DNA from: Alphaproteobacteria bacterium
Lineage (GTDB): Bacteria > Pseudomonadota > Alphaproteobacteria > Caulobacterales > Hyphomonadaceae
Direction: 5' to 3'
Assembly (NCBI GenBank): GCA_018827375.1
Contig: JAHJYW010000045.1
Location: forward strand, 265,938-329,937
DNA: 64,000 nucleotides
Each line of letters begins with the position of its first letter. Position 1 is the stretch's first letter. Below are positions 42,733 to 51,189 of the stretch, in pieces. A program made the position numbers and the translations under genes. Under the pieces are notes generated by a model that saw only the letters and a program-made list of their open reading frames with translations, did not search any database and had not been told where the DNA came from.

Positions 42733-43482
42733 ATGACCCATCCACGACACGACCTCTTTGAAGATGTCGCCGTTCGATTAGATTCGGTATCGCTCCGCTA
42801 TGACACTTCCGAAGACATACTTAGCGATATTGATCTCGTCCTGAAACCCGGCTCGTTCAGCTTCCTGACCGGTGCCTCGGGCGCTGGCAAGACAAGTCTT
42901 CTTAAACTCCTGTATCTTGCCCTGAAGCCCAGTCGCGGCGAGGTCAGCCTGTTTGGCCGTCCGACCAGCAACCTCACGCGCGACCAGCTCTCGGCCCTGC
43001 GCCGCAGGGTGGGTGTGGTTTTCCAGGAATTCCGGCTTCTTGAGCATCTGTCGGCCTATGAAAATGTCGCGCTTCCGTTGCGCGTGCTGGGACGTCGCGA
43101 GTCGGACTACCGCGCAGATGTTGAGGAATTGCTCGCCTGGGTGGGGCTCGGCCAGCGCCTCCATGCCAAGCCGCCGACACTTTCTGGTGGCGAACAGCAG
43201 CGCGTTGCCATTGCCCGCGCCGTCGTGACGCAGCCCGATATCCTGATCGCCGACGAGCCAACCGGCAATGTCGACCCGGAAATGGGCACGCGGCTGATGC
43301 GCCTGTTCCTTGAACTCAATAAACGGCGCCAGACGACTGTCATTATTGCGACCCACGACCTTGGCCTCGTCCGCCAGGTCGAAGCCCCGGTCTACAGGCT
43401 GACCAATCGTCTCCTCGTGCAGGATGTCGAGTTCGGCGGACAGGCTGCGCGGCGGCGCACTGATCCCGGCTTGGGAGGCTGA
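42733..43482 (+). CDS. ftsE: cell division ATP-binding protein FtsE
   Basis: ATPase of the FtsEX complex that controls peptidoglycan hydrolases at the division site. 249 residues. Walker A is GASGAGKT at 47-54, ABC signature LSGGEQQR at 150-157, Walker B ILIADEP at 170-176, and ATHD H-loop follows. The N-terminus is about 15 residues longer than E. coli FtsE. The start is ATG at 42733. First gene of a run with ftsX, ydcF, plsC, a DUF2125 gene and an AlkA-type glycosylase. Confidence 0.95.
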   Translation: MTHPRHDLFEDVAVRLDSVSLRYDTSEDILSDIDLVLKPGSFSFLTGASGAGKTSLLKLLYLALKPSRGEVSLFGRPTSNLTRDQLSALRRRVGVVFQEFRLLEHLSAYENVALPLRVLGRRESDYRADVEELLAWVGLGQRLHAKPPTLSGGEQQRVAIARAVVTQPDILIADEPTGNVDPEMGTRLMRLFLELNKRRQTTVIIATHDLGLVRQVEAPVYRLTNRLLVQDVEFGGQAARRRTDPGLGG

Positions 43483-43483
43483 C

Positions 43484-44359
43484 ATGTCACGCGTGAAGGA
43501 AACACCGCTCCTGCCGGTCGAGGATGTGCGCGAAGCCGCGCTGTTCTTTGTTGTCGGCGCCCTTTGCTTTCTGGCAGCGCTCGCAGCGCTTTCAGCCAAG
43601 TCCACCTATGGCGCTGCCAAGAGCTGGACTGCAGAGGTGCAGGGCGAGCTCACGGTCAGCCTGCCCGCTGCTGACAGGCGCGGCGCTGATGATGCGGCCA
43701 AGATTATCCGGCAGATCGACGGCGTTCGCGACGTGCGCGTGTTTTCCAAGGATGAGATAGACGCGCTGCTTGAGCCCAATTTCGGCAATCGCGGCCTGCC
43801 GGACAGCCTGCCCCTGCCACAGCTCGTTGCGGTCAAGGCCGATCCGGCGGCGCCCGACATGGGCCCCACCATTGCCCGCAAGCTGACGGAGGCCGGCATT
43901 GCCAGCGCCGTTGATGAACATGCCGATTGGGCAGGCGATGTCCGCCGCGTCCTCGCCATCGCCCGGATGACCGCCATGATCGCAGTGGCCCTGCTGGTTT
44001 CAACAGCGGTCGCGGTGATTGCGTTTGCCACGCATGCCGCGTTGCTGGCCCGGCGGGATATTGTTGACGTGCTTCACCTGGCAGGCGCGCGTGACCGGTT
44101 CATTGCCGGCCTTTTCGAGCGGCGTTTCTGGGTGCTCGGCCTGCGGGCGGGCTCTGTTGGCGCGCTCATGGCGCTCGGCGCGGCGGCGATCATGATCTTC
44201 ACCGTGCAGGCGCATGGCGGGCGGTCCGGCCTGCTGCCCGAGCTGAGTCTCGATTTCTTTGACCTCGTCATTCTGGTGATCACGCCTGTGATCGCGGGCT
44301 TTGCCGCGCGGCTCGCGGCACGGATAACCGTGATCCGCGCTCTGAAAGGCGTCATGTGA
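43484..44359 (+). CDS. ftsX: cell division protein FtsX
   Basis: Membrane partner of FtsE. 291 residues with four transmembrane helices: one near residues 20-40 and three after about 165, with a periplasmic loop (about 45-160) between. The loop holds the domain that binds murein hydrolase activators in other bacteria. The ATG at 43484 is one base after the ftsE stop and has GGGAGG upstream. Its TGA overlaps the GTG of ydcF (GTGA). FtsX sequence divergence from E. coli is normal for alphaproteobacteria. Confidence 0.93.
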   Translation: MSRVKETPLLPVEDVREAALFFVVGALCFLAALAALSAKSTYGAAKSWTAEVQGELTVSLPAADRRGADDAAKIIRQIDGVRDVRVFSKDEIDALLEPNFGNRGLPDSLPLPQLVAVKADPAAPDMGPTIARKLTEAGIASAVDEHADWAGDVRRVLAIARMTAMIAVALLVSTAVAVIAFATHAALLARRDIVDVLHLAGARDRFIAGLFERRFWVLGLRAGSVGALMALGAAAIMIFTVQAHGGRSGLLPELSLDFFDLVILVITPVIAGFAARLAARITVIRALKGVM

Positions 44360-44940
44360 AACGCGCAAAGTCCTCCCGCAGTCTCGGAATCCTGCCTGCC
44401 ATGTTCTTTGTGGCGCTGGCTGGCATCACGTTTGATTTCTTTGCCTTTGCGCGCCGCGCGGCCGAATCTGTGCCGGCTGTCGCGCGTGAGGCCGATGGCG
44501 TCGTCGCGCTTACGGGCGGTTCCGGCATGCGAATCGCGGCGGGCGTCGATCTCGTTACAGCTGGCCGCGGCGGACGACTCCTGATTTCCGGCGTCAATCC
44601 TGATGTGGGCATGGATGATCTGATCACGCTCGCTGGCGGCGCGCCCGAAACCTATGCCTGCTGTGTCGATATCGGCTACCGCGCCGAAACGACCATCGGT
44701 AATGCCGAGGAAACGGCCGTATGGGCCTATGAACACGGCTATACGCGCCTGATTATCGTGACATCAGACTATCACATGCAGCGCAGCCTGCTGCTGCTAC
44801 GCAGGGCGATGCCCGATATCGAGCTGCAGCCTTACCCCGTCCGGACTGTGGTGGACCCCTCGGCCCTCATGCGCGATCCCAAGTCGTTTCGCGGCGTACT
44901 GACAGAATGGGCAAAGTGGCGGGTGACGGCACTCGGCTGA
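44356..44940 (+). CDS. YdcF family (DUF218) protein
   Basis: A 194-residue protein with one N-terminal helix (about 9-30) and a DUF218 domain (about 45-190). The conserved motifs ALTGGSGMR, the acidic/Glu-Thr pair in AETTIGNAEETAVWA and IIVTSDYHMQRSLLL are clear. Starts with GTG at 44356, overlapping the ftsX stop, so it is translated in coupling. E. coli relatives ElyC and SanA affect envelope integrity and peptidoglycan synthesis, which agrees with the ftsEX and plsC neighbours. Confidence 0.9.
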   Translation: MKRAKSSRSLGILPAMFFVALAGITFDFFAFARRAAESVPAVAREADGVVALTGGSGMRIAAGVDLVTAGRGGRLLISGVNPDVGMDDLITLAGGAPETYACCVDIGYRAETTIGNAEETAVWAYEHGYTRLIIVTSDYHMQRSLLLLRRAMPDIELQPYPVRTVVDPSALMRDPKSFRGVLTEWAKWRVTALG

Positions 44941-44960
44941 AGGTCTAAACGTGCCCGTCC

Positions 44961-45728
44961 ATGATGCAGCTGCGCTCCCTCCTCTTTGTCGCCTACCTAT
45001 ATGGCACGATGGCCCTGATGGGCACGGTGTTCATCATCGCGCTGTTCCTGCCGCGCGTGGTGATCATGCGAGGCATCCGGATCTACGCAAAGTCCCTGCG
45101 CTGGGGCATGAAGGTGATCTGCGGCATCGAGACGGAATTCCGGGGCCTCGAGAACATCCCCGATGGCCCGTTCATGTATGCTGGCAAGCACCAGTGCATG
45201 TTCGACATCTTCGTCCCCTTCATCGTTGTGCGCGACAGCCTGATCATTATGAAGCGCGAGCTGCTCTGGTATCCCTTCCTGGGCTGGTATGCCCTGAAGA
45301 GCGACATGATCCCCATCGATCGGGCCGGCAGCACGAAAACGCTGCGCTCCATGGTCAAGCAGGCCAAGGCGAAAGTCCTGTCTGGTCGAGGGCGCCAGGT
45401 CGTCATTTTTCCCGAAGGCACGCGCACGGCGCCCGGCGCGACGCCGCACTATCATGCGGCAGGCGTGGTCGCCCTCTACAAGGCGCTAGACGTGCCTGTG
45501 CTGCCCGTGGCCACCAATGCCGGCCTCTGCTGGCCTGCGCACGGAACACGGCGCAGGCCCGGCCGTATCGTCTACGAATTCCTGCCGGTCATTCCTGCCG
45601 GTATGGACCGGAAGGCGTTGATGAAGCGCCTTGAAAGCGACATAGAAACGGCCACTGATAAGCTTGTAACCGAAGGTCTCGCCATTCAGGGCCGGACGCG
45701 ACTGGACGAGGACCTGCAGCCCCAATGA
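44961..45728 (+). CDS. plsC: 1-acyl-sn-glycerol-3-phosphate acyltransferase
   Basis: Adds the second acyl chain to lysophosphatidic acid in phospholipid synthesis; inner membrane. The 255-residue protein has an N-terminal helix and the catalytic HX4D motif as HQCMFD (His77, Asp82), then FPEGTR for glycerol-phosphate binding. An IPIDR segment and the HHA-like loop complete the fold. ATG at 44961 (a second ATG follows directly at 44964). Its TGA overlaps the ATG of the DUF2125 gene (ATGA). Confidence 0.93.
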   Translation: MMQLRSLLFVAYLYGTMALMGTVFIIALFLPRVVIMRGIRIYAKSLRWGMKVICGIETEFRGLENIPDGPFMYAGKHQCMFDIFVPFIVVRDSLIIMKRELLWYPFLGWYALKSDMIPIDRAGSTKTLRSMVKQAKAKVLSGRGRQVVIFPEGTRTAPGATPHYHAAGVVALYKALDVPVLPVATNAGLCWPAHGTRRRPGRIVYEFLPVIPAGMDRKALMKRLESDIETATDKLVTEGLAIQGRTRLDEDLQPQ

Positions 45729-46771
45729 GCAATTACTGGAATGACCCGGGCCTTGTGAAACCTGTTGAGGAACGCCGTCGCTCGCGCTTCTGGCTGTTCT
45801 TCCCATTCCTGCTGCTTATCGCGCTGATCGGCGCTTACTCGGCCTACTGGATCTACGCACGCGGCGAAATCGAGCATGCCGTCGATGAATGGGTCGCGAC
45901 CGAACGGGCCCGCGGCGCCATCGTAGACTATGAATCGCGCGAAATTGGCGGCTATCCGTTCCGCTTCGCCGTTGAATTCACCAAGCCAAACTACAAGCCG
46001 CCCAGCATGGCCAGCTGGCAGGGCGAACAGCTGCAGGTCGTCATGCAGCCCTGGAACTGGAAGCACATCATCGCCCGGTCACCTGGCCGCAATCTCGTGA
46101 CAGACGTTCAGGGCATCCGCCATACGTTCGACGTTGACGGCAAGTCGGCTGCCAGCCTCTCTTGGACAGCCGATGGTATCCATCGCGCCGCGCTCTCACT
46201 GAATGAGGTTTCAGCCCTGGTCGACGGCCATGCCTATACGGCCAAGGCCTTCTCGCTCAACCTTGCCCCGCGCCCGGAAAATGCCAGCGATCTGCTCGTC
46301 GCCATGCAATGGGATGGCCTGACGCTGGACGCCGCGCCTGTGGAGGCGCCATGGCTTGGCACCGAGCTTCAGCCGAGCCGAGTGATAGCCGAAATACATG
46401 ATTTCTATCCCGCCTGGGTCCGCAGCGGTGGCAAACTCGATAAGCTGTACGATGCGTATCTTGAACTCGGCGGCGGCGTGGAACTTGGGCAGCTATTGCT
46501 GAACTGGGGTCCGCTGCATTTCGGTGCCAAGGGCACTCTCACCGTGGAAAACCGACTGGTGAACGGATCCTTTGGTGTGCGTATCGATGATCCCGAGGGC
46601 CTGAAGACTGCGCTGAAGGCCGCCGATCGGTGGCGCCTGCAGGAGCAGGCGACGGTCGCAACGCTTGAGACCGCCTCGGCCAATGACGGCTTCCTGATGT
46701 TCACGGTGGAGAACAACCAGGTCAAGATCGGCACGATCATGGTTGGCCAGATACCGGTGCCTGCGCCGTGA
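45725..46771 (+). CDS. DUF2125 domain protein
   Basis: A 348-residue envelope protein. A basic N-terminus (PVEERRRSRFW) is followed by one transmembrane helix (about 23-43), and the rest is outside the cytosol. The DUF2125 start pattern is clear: EWVATERARG, then YESREIGGYPFRFAVEFTKP. The domain is beta-rich (LSWTADGIHRAALSLNEVSALV). Function unknown in all family members; the ftsEX-plsC neighbourhood in many alphaproteobacteria suggests envelope biogenesis. The start overlaps the plsC stop, and its stop overlaps the GTG of the following glycosylase gene. Confidence 0.9.
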   Translation: MSNYWNDPGLVKPVEERRRSRFWLFFPFLLLIALIGAYSAYWIYARGEIEHAVDEWVATERARGAIVDYESREIGGYPFRFAVEFTKPNYKPPSMASWQGEQLQVVMQPWNWKHIIARSPGRNLVTDVQGIRHTFDVDGKSAASLSWTADGIHRAALSLNEVSALVDGHAYTAKAFSLNLAPRPENASDLLVAMQWDGLTLDAAPVEAPWLGTELQPSRVIAEIHDFYPAWVRSGGKLDKLYDAYLELGGGVELGQLLLNWGPLHFGAKGTLTVENRLVNGSFGVRIDDPEGLKTALKAADRWRLQEQATVATLETASANDGFLMFTVENNQVKIGTIMVGQIPVPAP

Positions 46772-47403
46772 CAGGCCCGTCGCAGGCAAGGCTCACCGCC
46801 GCCTGCGAGATGCTGTCACGCGCCGACCCGGCCCTTGCCCGCGCCTATGCGGAAACCGGCGTTCCGGTCTGGCGGGATGCCGCCCCAACCTATGCCACAC
46901 TCGCCCGCATGATTTCCCACCAGCAGATATCGCTCAGTGCAGCGGCGGCCATATGGGGACGCACCGAGGCGCTGCTGGGCGAGGTGACGCCCGAATCCGT
47001 TCTGACGGCCGATCCTGAGGCCCTGCGTGCCTGCGGCCAGTCGCGCCCCAAGGTCGGCCACCTCACTTCCATCGCCGAGTCGCTGGTCACCGGTAAGCTG
47101 AACCTTGCGCGCGTTTGTGCAGCGCCGCTGGATGAAGCGCGACATGAACTGCTCGCTGTGCGGGGCATCGGCCCATGGACGGTGGAATTGTTCCTGCTTT
47201 ATGCTACCGGCGCCATGGACGCATTCCCTGTTGGGGATGTCGGCCTGATGGAAGCGCACAAGGTGCTCTCCGGGCACGAAACCCGCATGGATATCAAGGC
47301 ATTCACCGCCCACGCCGACGCCTGGCGGCCCCATCGCGGTGTCGCGGCACACCTGCTCTGGGCCTGGCTCCACGTCCACCGCGCTGGGCGGGCCCGTTCC
47401 TGA
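46768..47403 (+). CDS. DNA-3-methyladenine glycosylase II (AlkA-type)
   Basis: Removes alkylated bases such as 3-methyladenine from DNA. The 211-residue protein has an HhH-GPD core: LLAVRGIGPWTVELFLLYATG holds the hairpin and catalytic Asp157 sits in PVGDVGL. It lacks the N-terminal AlkA extension of E. coli, giving the compact form. Starts with GTG at 46768, overlapping the DUF2125 stop (GTGA). It complements the methyltransferase at 39081 in alkylation repair. Confidence 0.91.
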   Translation: MTGPSQARLTAACEMLSRADPALARAYAETGVPVWRDAAPTYATLARMISHQQISLSAAAAIWGRTEALLGEVTPESVLTADPEALRACGQSRPKVGHLTSIAESLVTGKLNLARVCAAPLDEARHELLAVRGIGPWTVELFLLYATGAMDAFPVGDVGLMEAHKVLSGHETRMDIKAFTAHADAWRPHRGVAAHLLWAWLHVHRAGRARS

Positions 47404-47537
47404 CCGGTTGCAATCATCCCTGACTGTCATAATCTCATGACATGAATCGCCTATCAGACGGGCGAGCGTGCAAAGGAGTGCTGCCTTCAGCGGGTTCAAA
47501 CAGGTCACCAGTCTTCTCGTGCCACATGGGGGTCACC

Positions 47538-48101
47538 ATGGCTGAGATCATTTCAGCGCCGCCACACGGCCGGCCTGCCCTTGTTCTGAATGCCGACTTC
47601 AGGCCACTGTCCTATTACCCGCTATCGCTGTGGCCTTGGCAGGAAGTGGTGAAAGCCGTCTTCCTCGATCGCGTCGATATCATCGCCGAATACGACTATG
47701 TCGTGCGCAGCCCCTCCACAGAGTTCCGCCTGCCAAGCGTTATCGCCCTGCGCGACTTCGTGCGACAGGACCGACCCCCGGCCTTCACGCGCTTCAACGT
47801 GTTCCTGCGCGACGGCTTCAGCTGCGCGTATTGCGGCACGCACGAGAACCTCACGTTCGATCACGTCGTGCCGCGCTCCAAGGGAGGCCGCACGACATGG
47901 GAAAACATCGTCGCCGCCTGCAGCCCCTGCAACCTCCGCAAGGGCGGCAAGCTGCTGCGCGAATGCGACGTGCAGTTGCAGCACAAGCCTTTCCGCCCGA
48001 ACAATTACCAGCTGCAGGAAATCGGCCGCAAGTTCCCGCCCCACCACCTGCATGATACGTGGATGGACTATCTCTACTGGGACGTCGAACTCGAGAGCTA
48101 G
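47538..48101 (+). CDS. HNH endonuclease family protein
   Basis: A 187-residue protein starting at the ATG at 47538, with GGGGG upstream; earlier in-frame ATGs exist (47526 and 47442). The N-terminal half starts RPALVLNADFRPLSYYPLSLWPW, a pattern common to a small alphaproteobacterial HNH family. The HNH zinc-finger unit is CAYCGTHENLTFDHVVPRSKGG with CNLRKGGK, i.e. two CxxC pairs plus the Asp-His. Solitary chromosomal copies are frequent and of unknown role. No methyltransferase or toxin partner is near, so a restriction function is unlikely. Confidence 0.9.
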   Translation: MAEIISAPPHGRPALVLNADFRPLSYYPLSLWPWQEVVKAVFLDRVDIIAEYDYVVRSPSTEFRLPSVIALRDFVRQDRPPAFTRFNVFLRDGFSCAYCGTHENLTFDHVVPRSKGGRTTWENIVAACSPCNLRKGGKLLRECDVQLQHKPFRPNNYQLQEIGRKFPPHHLHDTWMDYLYWDVELES

Positions 48102-48175
48102 GCGCTGCCACCGTCACAAATCTGAAGCCTTTCCGTCACAAAAGCCTTTTCAAATCAATGTATGGGCAATTTGTA

Positions 48176-48991
48176 ATGACCCAGGCAAAGCCCAAATACC
48201 GCGCGATTTTCATCTCCGATGTCCACCTTGGCTCGCGTGGCAGCCAGGCTGAAGCCCTCTGTGCCTTCCTCAAGCTGAACACGAGCGAGCATCTCTACCT
48301 CGTGGGTGACATCATCGATGGCTGGCGTCTCAAGAAGAAATGGTACTGGCCGCAGGCGCACACCAACGCCATCCGCCGCATCCTGACGGCAGCCAAGCGC
48401 GGCACCGAGGTCACCTACATCATCGGCAACCATGACGAGTTCCTGCGCGCCTTCATGCATTTCCGTCTGAACTTCGGCGACATCAATGTCAGGAACCGCG
48501 CTGTCCACCAGGGTGAGGACGGCAAGCGCTATCTGGTCGTCCATGGCGACATGTTCGACGGCATGATGCGCGCCGACCGCAAATGGATCATGCACCTTGG
48601 CGACCACGCCTATAATTTCCTGCTCTGGGTCAACACGAACCTCAACAGCGTGCGCCGCCTGTTCGGCCTGCCTTACTGGTCGCTGTCGGCGGCCCTGAAA
48701 AAGCGCACCAAGCGCGCCCTTAACTATATCCACAATTTCGAAGACCACGTCGCCGCCTATTGCCGCCGCAAGGGCTATGACGGCGCCATCTGCGGCCACA
48801 TCCACGTCGCCGAAATGCGCGACATTGACGGCATCGCCTACATGAATGATGGCGACTGGGTCGAAAGCTGTACGGCCCTCGTCGAACACCATGACGGCCG
48901 CTGGGAATTGCTCGACTGCCGCCCGGACTCGGTGCGCACGTCTGTGCCCGTCGTCAAAGCCGCGCCCGTCTGCGAACTGGAACTCGCCTAA
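48176..48991 (+). CDS. LpxH-like metallophosphoesterase (UDP-2,3-diacylglucosamine diphosphatase family)
   Basis: A 271-residue calcineurin-like phosphoesterase. Metal-site motifs in order: SDVHLGS (Asp15, His17), GDIIDGW (Asp45), GNHDE (Asn85, His86), HGDMFDG and GHIHVAEM. The layout matches COG2908. In Alphaproteobacteria lipid A synthesis usually uses LpxI for this step, so this protein may act elsewhere (for example on other pyrophosphate bonds). The ATG at 48176 gives a start close to the first metal motif. It overlaps the convergent gene's stop. Confidence 0.88.
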   Translation: MTQAKPKYRAIFISDVHLGSRGSQAEALCAFLKLNTSEHLYLVGDIIDGWRLKKKWYWPQAHTNAIRRILTAAKRGTEVTYIIGNHDEFLRAFMHFRLNFGDINVRNRAVHQGEDGKRYLVVHGDMFDGMMRADRKWIMHLGDHAYNFLLWVNTNLNSVRRLFGLPYWSLSAALKKRTKRALNYIHNFEDHVAAYCRRKGYDGAICGHIHVAEMRDIDGIAYMNDGDWVESCTALVEHHDGRWELLDCRPDSVRTSVPVVKAAPVCELELA

Positions 48992-49434
48992 GCCTTGATA
49001 CGCTCTTCCTTGGTCAGTGTGACCTTGAAGAGGATGTCATCCTTGAACCAGTGCCATGTGCGCGCGCGGGTCTGGCCGTCCGGGCTGAACTGGATCATTT
49101 CGCAGACGCGCACCGACGGGTCATCGGCATAGGTGAAGTTCAGATACACCGTCCGGTCGTCGATTTCCTTCATCCAGCCGACCACGCGGTCGCGCCACAC
49201 CAGCCGGTCGTCGCGATGATCGGCCACCATCGTGAACTCCGCCGTGCGGCCATCCTCCCACGTATTCACGATGCGCAGCGAGAAGTCGGCGCTGCCATCG
49301 GTCGGGAAGGCGGAGAACGTGTCCACTTTGTGCGTGTCCAGGAATTCGCCATCCGGCCCGAGATGCGTGTAATGGCCGGTCCATTCCCCACAGCCACGGG
49401 CAAGCACGGGATAGAGTTTGGCGATATCTGACAT
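48988..49434 (-). CDS. uncharacterised 148-residue protein
   Basis: A small soluble protein with ATG at 49434 and AGGAG upstream. Alternating strands with many charged and aromatic residues (RGCGEWTGHYTHLGPDGEFLDTH, DRLVWRDRVVGWMK, DDILFKVTLTKEERIK) suggest a lipocalin-like barrel, as in DUF3598 proteins, but I am not sure of the family. No signal peptide. Its stop shares bases with the convergent phosphoesterase gene. Confidence 0.75.
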   Translation of the reverse strand: MSDIAKLYPVLARGCGEWTGHYTHLGPDGEFLDTHKVDTFSAFPTDGSADFSLRIVNTWEDGRTAEFTMVADHRDDRLVWRDRVVGWMKEIDDRTVYLNFTYADDPSVRVCEMIQFSPDGQTRARTWHWFKDDILFKVTLTKEERIKA

Positions 49435-49623
49435 GGGAACTCCTATTGGTGAGGCAGGCAATGCGGCCAGCCCTTCACAAAAGGTATTTCATTTGAATGG
49501 AGGCCCGCAACCGCGTCCGCGTCGAACACGGGGATGGCGCCTGCCCGGGCGTTGCCCAGTGCCTGCCCGGCGGGCATAGTGCCCGGAAATCATCCAGATG
49601 CCATCGTCCCCGAAAGGACCCTC

Positions 49624-50184
49624 ATGACGCCTACAGCGCTATTGATACCGACCTACCGGCAGATGCTTCTGGCGCTCGCCCTCTGGCTTCGGAAGGCCGA
49701 GGCGCAGGTTGACGACGCTGACGCGCTGATGGCCGCGCGCCTCGCGCCCGACATGTTCCCGCTCTCGACCCAGATCCGCTTCGCCTGCCGCCAGGCCTAC
49801 GAAGGCGTCTACCGCCTGCGGCACGAGCACTTTCCTGCCGCGATCGACGCGCTGCTGGATGAAGGTCGCAATGGCGGCGACCAGCCCGGCACGGTGGCCG
49901 AAGCGCAGGCCCGCATCGACGAAACGCTCGCCTTCCTCGACACGCTCGCGCCCGACGCGCTGGACGCTGGCGCCGGGCAACCCCTTGAGCTGGAACTGCC
50001 CATGGGCCTCACGTTCGATCTGGAAGGTGAAGGCTACGCCCGAGACTGGGCGCTGTCGCAATTCTACTTCCACCTGATGACCGCCTACGCGATCCTGCGA
50101 AACCAGCGCGTCGAACTCGGCAAGGCCGATTACGTCCAGCACATGTTCGCCTTCCTCCGCCCCGGCACAGCCCCGGCGAGCTGA
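49624..50184 (+). CDS. DUF1993 domain protein
   Basis: A 186-residue soluble helical protein. It begins PTYRQMLLALALWLRKAEA and contains LAPDMFPLSTQIRFACRQAYEGVYRL, followed by the acidic ELELPMGLTFDLEGEGYARDWALSQFYFHLMTAYAILR, all typical of DUF1993, a DinB-like four-helix bundle. A metal or thiol role is suspected, but none is proven. AAAGGA precedes the ATG at 49624. Confidence 0.88.
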   Translation: MTPTALLIPTYRQMLLALALWLRKAEAQVDDADALMAARLAPDMFPLSTQIRFACRQAYEGVYRLRHEHFPAAIDALLDEGRNGGDQPGTVAEAQARIDETLAFLDTLAPDALDAGAGQPLELELPMGLTFDLEGEGYARDWALSQFYFHLMTAYAILRNQRVELGKADYVQHMFAFLRPGTAPAS

Positions 50185-50227
50185 GGCGCACGGTAGTCCG
50201 TGCTGAAAGCCGTCCCAGTTGAGGGGC

Positions 50228-50258
50228 TTGAACTGGAATGTACTCACCACCTTATGGG
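50228..50258 (+). promoter_or_regulatory. degenerate upstream copy of the MerR-type promoter
   Basis: TTGAAC (50228-50233), a 19-base spacer and TATGGG (50253-50258). The spacer TGGAATGTACTCACC resembles the symmetric spacer of the strong promoter 34 bases further on, but has lost symmetry. The 19-base spacing is the same. Whether it is functional is unknown. Confidence 0.4.
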
Positions 50259-50261
50259 CGC

Positions 50262-50292
50262 TTGACTTGGAGCGCACTCCAAGGGGTAGCTT
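50262..50292 (+). promoter_or_regulatory. MerR-type promoter with palindromic operator
   Basis: -35 TTGACT (50262-50267), a 19-base spacer and -10 TAGCTT (50287-50292). The over-long 19-base spacer is typical of MerR-controlled promoters, which need DNA untwisting by the regulator. Within it lies a perfect palindrome CTTGGAG-cgca-CTCCAAG (50266-50283). It is placed 28 bases before the merR-family gene start, so the gene is probably autoregulated. Confidence 0.82.
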
Positions 50293-50319
50293 GTCTTCTC
50301 TGGTCAGGAGACAGGCTCG

Positions 50320-50697
50320 GTGAAGATATCGGATTTCGCGCAAAAGACGGGCGTGTCGGCGGACACGGTTCGATATTACGAACGCATCGGTCTCTTGCCT
50401 AGGGCAGGACGCGATGCATCCGGGCATCGCGATTATGGCGAAGGCGACCTGGTCTGGATGGCCTTCCTGCAACGCCTCAGAAAGACGGGCATGTCGATAC
50501 GCGACATGACACGCTACGCCGTCCTGCGCGATGAAGGCGACACCACACTACAGGCCCGGCGCGACATGCTGACCGCACATCGCAAGACGGTGCGAGACCA
50601 GCTGACAGAACTACGCCACTCACTCACGGCGCTCGATCAGAAAATCAGGATCTACGACGCCATGATAATCCAGGAAAAGGATCCCCAAAATGATTGA
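50320..50697 (+). CDS. MerR family transcriptional regulator
   Basis: A 125-residue activator. The N-terminal winged helix-turn-helix (about 1-70) starts MKISDFAQKTGVSADTVRYYERIGLLP, followed by a coiled-coil dimerisation helix (about 75-118). There is no cysteine set for metal binding, so the signal is likely a small molecule or oxidant/aldehyde, as in the NmlR/AdhR-like group. Starts with GTG at 50320 after CAGGAGA. It overlaps the next gene by 8 bases and probably controls it. Confidence 0.92.
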   Translation: MKISDFAQKTGVSADTVRYYERIGLLPRAGRDASGHRDYGEGDLVWMAFLQRLRKTGMSIRDMTRYAVLRDEGDTTLQARRDMLTAHRKTVRDQLTELRHSLTALDQKIRIYDAMIIQEKDPQND

Positions 50698-51079
50698 CCC
50701 TACCGCAAAGACCCGGCTCGAACGTGGCCGCGACAGGCTTGCCGAGATTGACGGCCTGGCCGGCGAAACCGTCGTCGACAGTCTGAAAGATATCGCGCCG
50801 GATTTTGCGACCTACCTGCTCGAATTCCCCTTCGGCGACATCTATTCCCGCCCCGGCCTCGGCCTGCGCGAGCGCGAGATCGCCACCGTCGCCGCACTGA
50901 CCGCCATGGGCAATGCGCGGCCACAGCTGGAAGTGCATATCGAGGCGGGCCTGAATGTCGGCCTCAGTCAGGACGAGATCGTCGAAACCATCATGCAGAT
51001 GGCCGTCTATGCCGGTTTTCCAGCGGCCCTGAACGGCCTCGCAGCGGCCAAGACCGTTTTCCAGAAAGTCGCGGACTGA
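50690..51079 (+). CDS. carboxymuconolactone decarboxylase family protein
   Basis: A 129-residue AhpD-like helical protein. The pattern LREREIATVAALTAMGNARPQLEVHIEAGLNVG, then EIVETIMQMAVYAGFPAALNGL, matches the CMD family. The CxxC pair of peroxidase-active AhpD proteins is absent, so it is of the decarboxylase-like or unknown type. ATG at 50690 lies inside the MerR gene's end. Gene pairs of MerR regulator and CMD protein are widespread and respond to aldehyde or oxidative stress in some bacteria. Confidence 0.9.
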   Translation: MIDPTAKTRLERGRDRLAEIDGLAGETVVDSLKDIAPDFATYLLEFPFGDIYSRPGLGLREREIATVAALTAMGNARPQLEVHIEAGLNVGLSQDEIVETIMQMAVYAGFPAALNGLAAAKTVFQKVAD

Positions 51080-51189
51080 CAGACCCGGAGTCCTTTCGCC
51101 CACGCACGGAGAGGGCACTGTGCTATGAGCGGGCCTTCCCCACAGCCCCCGCTTGACTCCTCCCCGCATCCCCCGCACCAACTCGCGCC

